In this document: positions 5,610 through 5,625 of the stretch, piece after piece
Numbering within the stretch: the stretch's first letter is position 1
Layout of the letters: each line of letters opens with the position of its first letter
Source: Bacteroidales bacterium UBA1256
GTDB taxonomy: Bacteria > Bacteroidota > Bacteroidia > Bacteroidales > Paludibacteraceae
Reading direction: 5' to 3'
Assembly (NCBI GenBank): GCA_002308195.1
Contig: DBVU01000094.1
Span: 1,396 to 7,020, forward strand
Length of the DNA: 5,625 bases
Program-made: the position numbers and the translations under genes
Notes under the pieces: model-generated
Told to the model about the DNA's origin: nothing
Databases searched by the model: none
What the model saw: only the letters and a program-made list of their open reading frames with translations

Positions 5610-5625
5610 AGGTATGGGTAGGATA

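Noticed and set aside
5442..5621. 59-codon plus-strand open frame starting at 5442
   Set aside because: It runs straight through the terminator hairpin, has no recognisable motif and its composition is not gene-like.

Overview
The window looks like part of a chromosome of a Bacteroidota organism, probably Bacteroidales. The signs are two good matches to the Bacteroidota-specific promoter (TTTG, 20 bases, TAnnTTTG), no clear Shine-Dalgarno sequences, secreted proteins whose predicted mature ends begin with Gln, an OmpA-family envelope protein of a type common in that phylum, and a small lipoprotein resembling a Bacteroidota-restricted family linked to radical SAM enzymes. No ribosomal RNA, tRNA, insertion sequence or CRISPR array is visible.

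Layout. Positions 1-306 (+) hold the C-terminal part of ribosomal protein L17, with a long Ala/Glu/Pro-rich tail. After 30 bases with no visible terminator or promoter comes an aspartyl-tRNA synthetase gene (337-1713, +) of the short archaeal/Thermus AspRS-2 type. It carries residues expected of a non-discriminating enzyme, one that also charges tRNA-Asn with Asp. Its 3' end overlaps by 20 bases the 3' end of a convergent two-gene operon on the minus strand. That operon reads from 4801 down to 1694: first an exported OmpA-family protein with a PD40-like front and beta-sandwich repeats, then directly (TAA abutting ATG) an exported protein of unknown function.

The operon starts in a compact divergent control region (about 4802-4924). 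Two mirror-image promoters with the same -7 box and the same 20-base spacer face away from each other, and two 11-bp tandem repeats lie between their -33 boxes. The rightward promoter serves a 143-residue putative lipoprotein (4925-5356, +). It resembles the lipoprotein half of the 'rSAM/lipoprotein' pair, but no radical SAM gene is present inside the window. The last 269 bases hold a strong intrinsic terminator (5500-5532), a perfect AT-rich inverted repeat (5589-5609) and no gene I can support.

Functionally, the left third is translation machinery (ribosome and tRNA charging). The rest is cell envelope: two exported proteins that are probably made together, and a lipoprotein that may share control with them. 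The main points for follow-up are the probable non-discriminating AspRS next to L17, the lipoprotein without a visible radical SAM partner, and the mirror-image promoter region.
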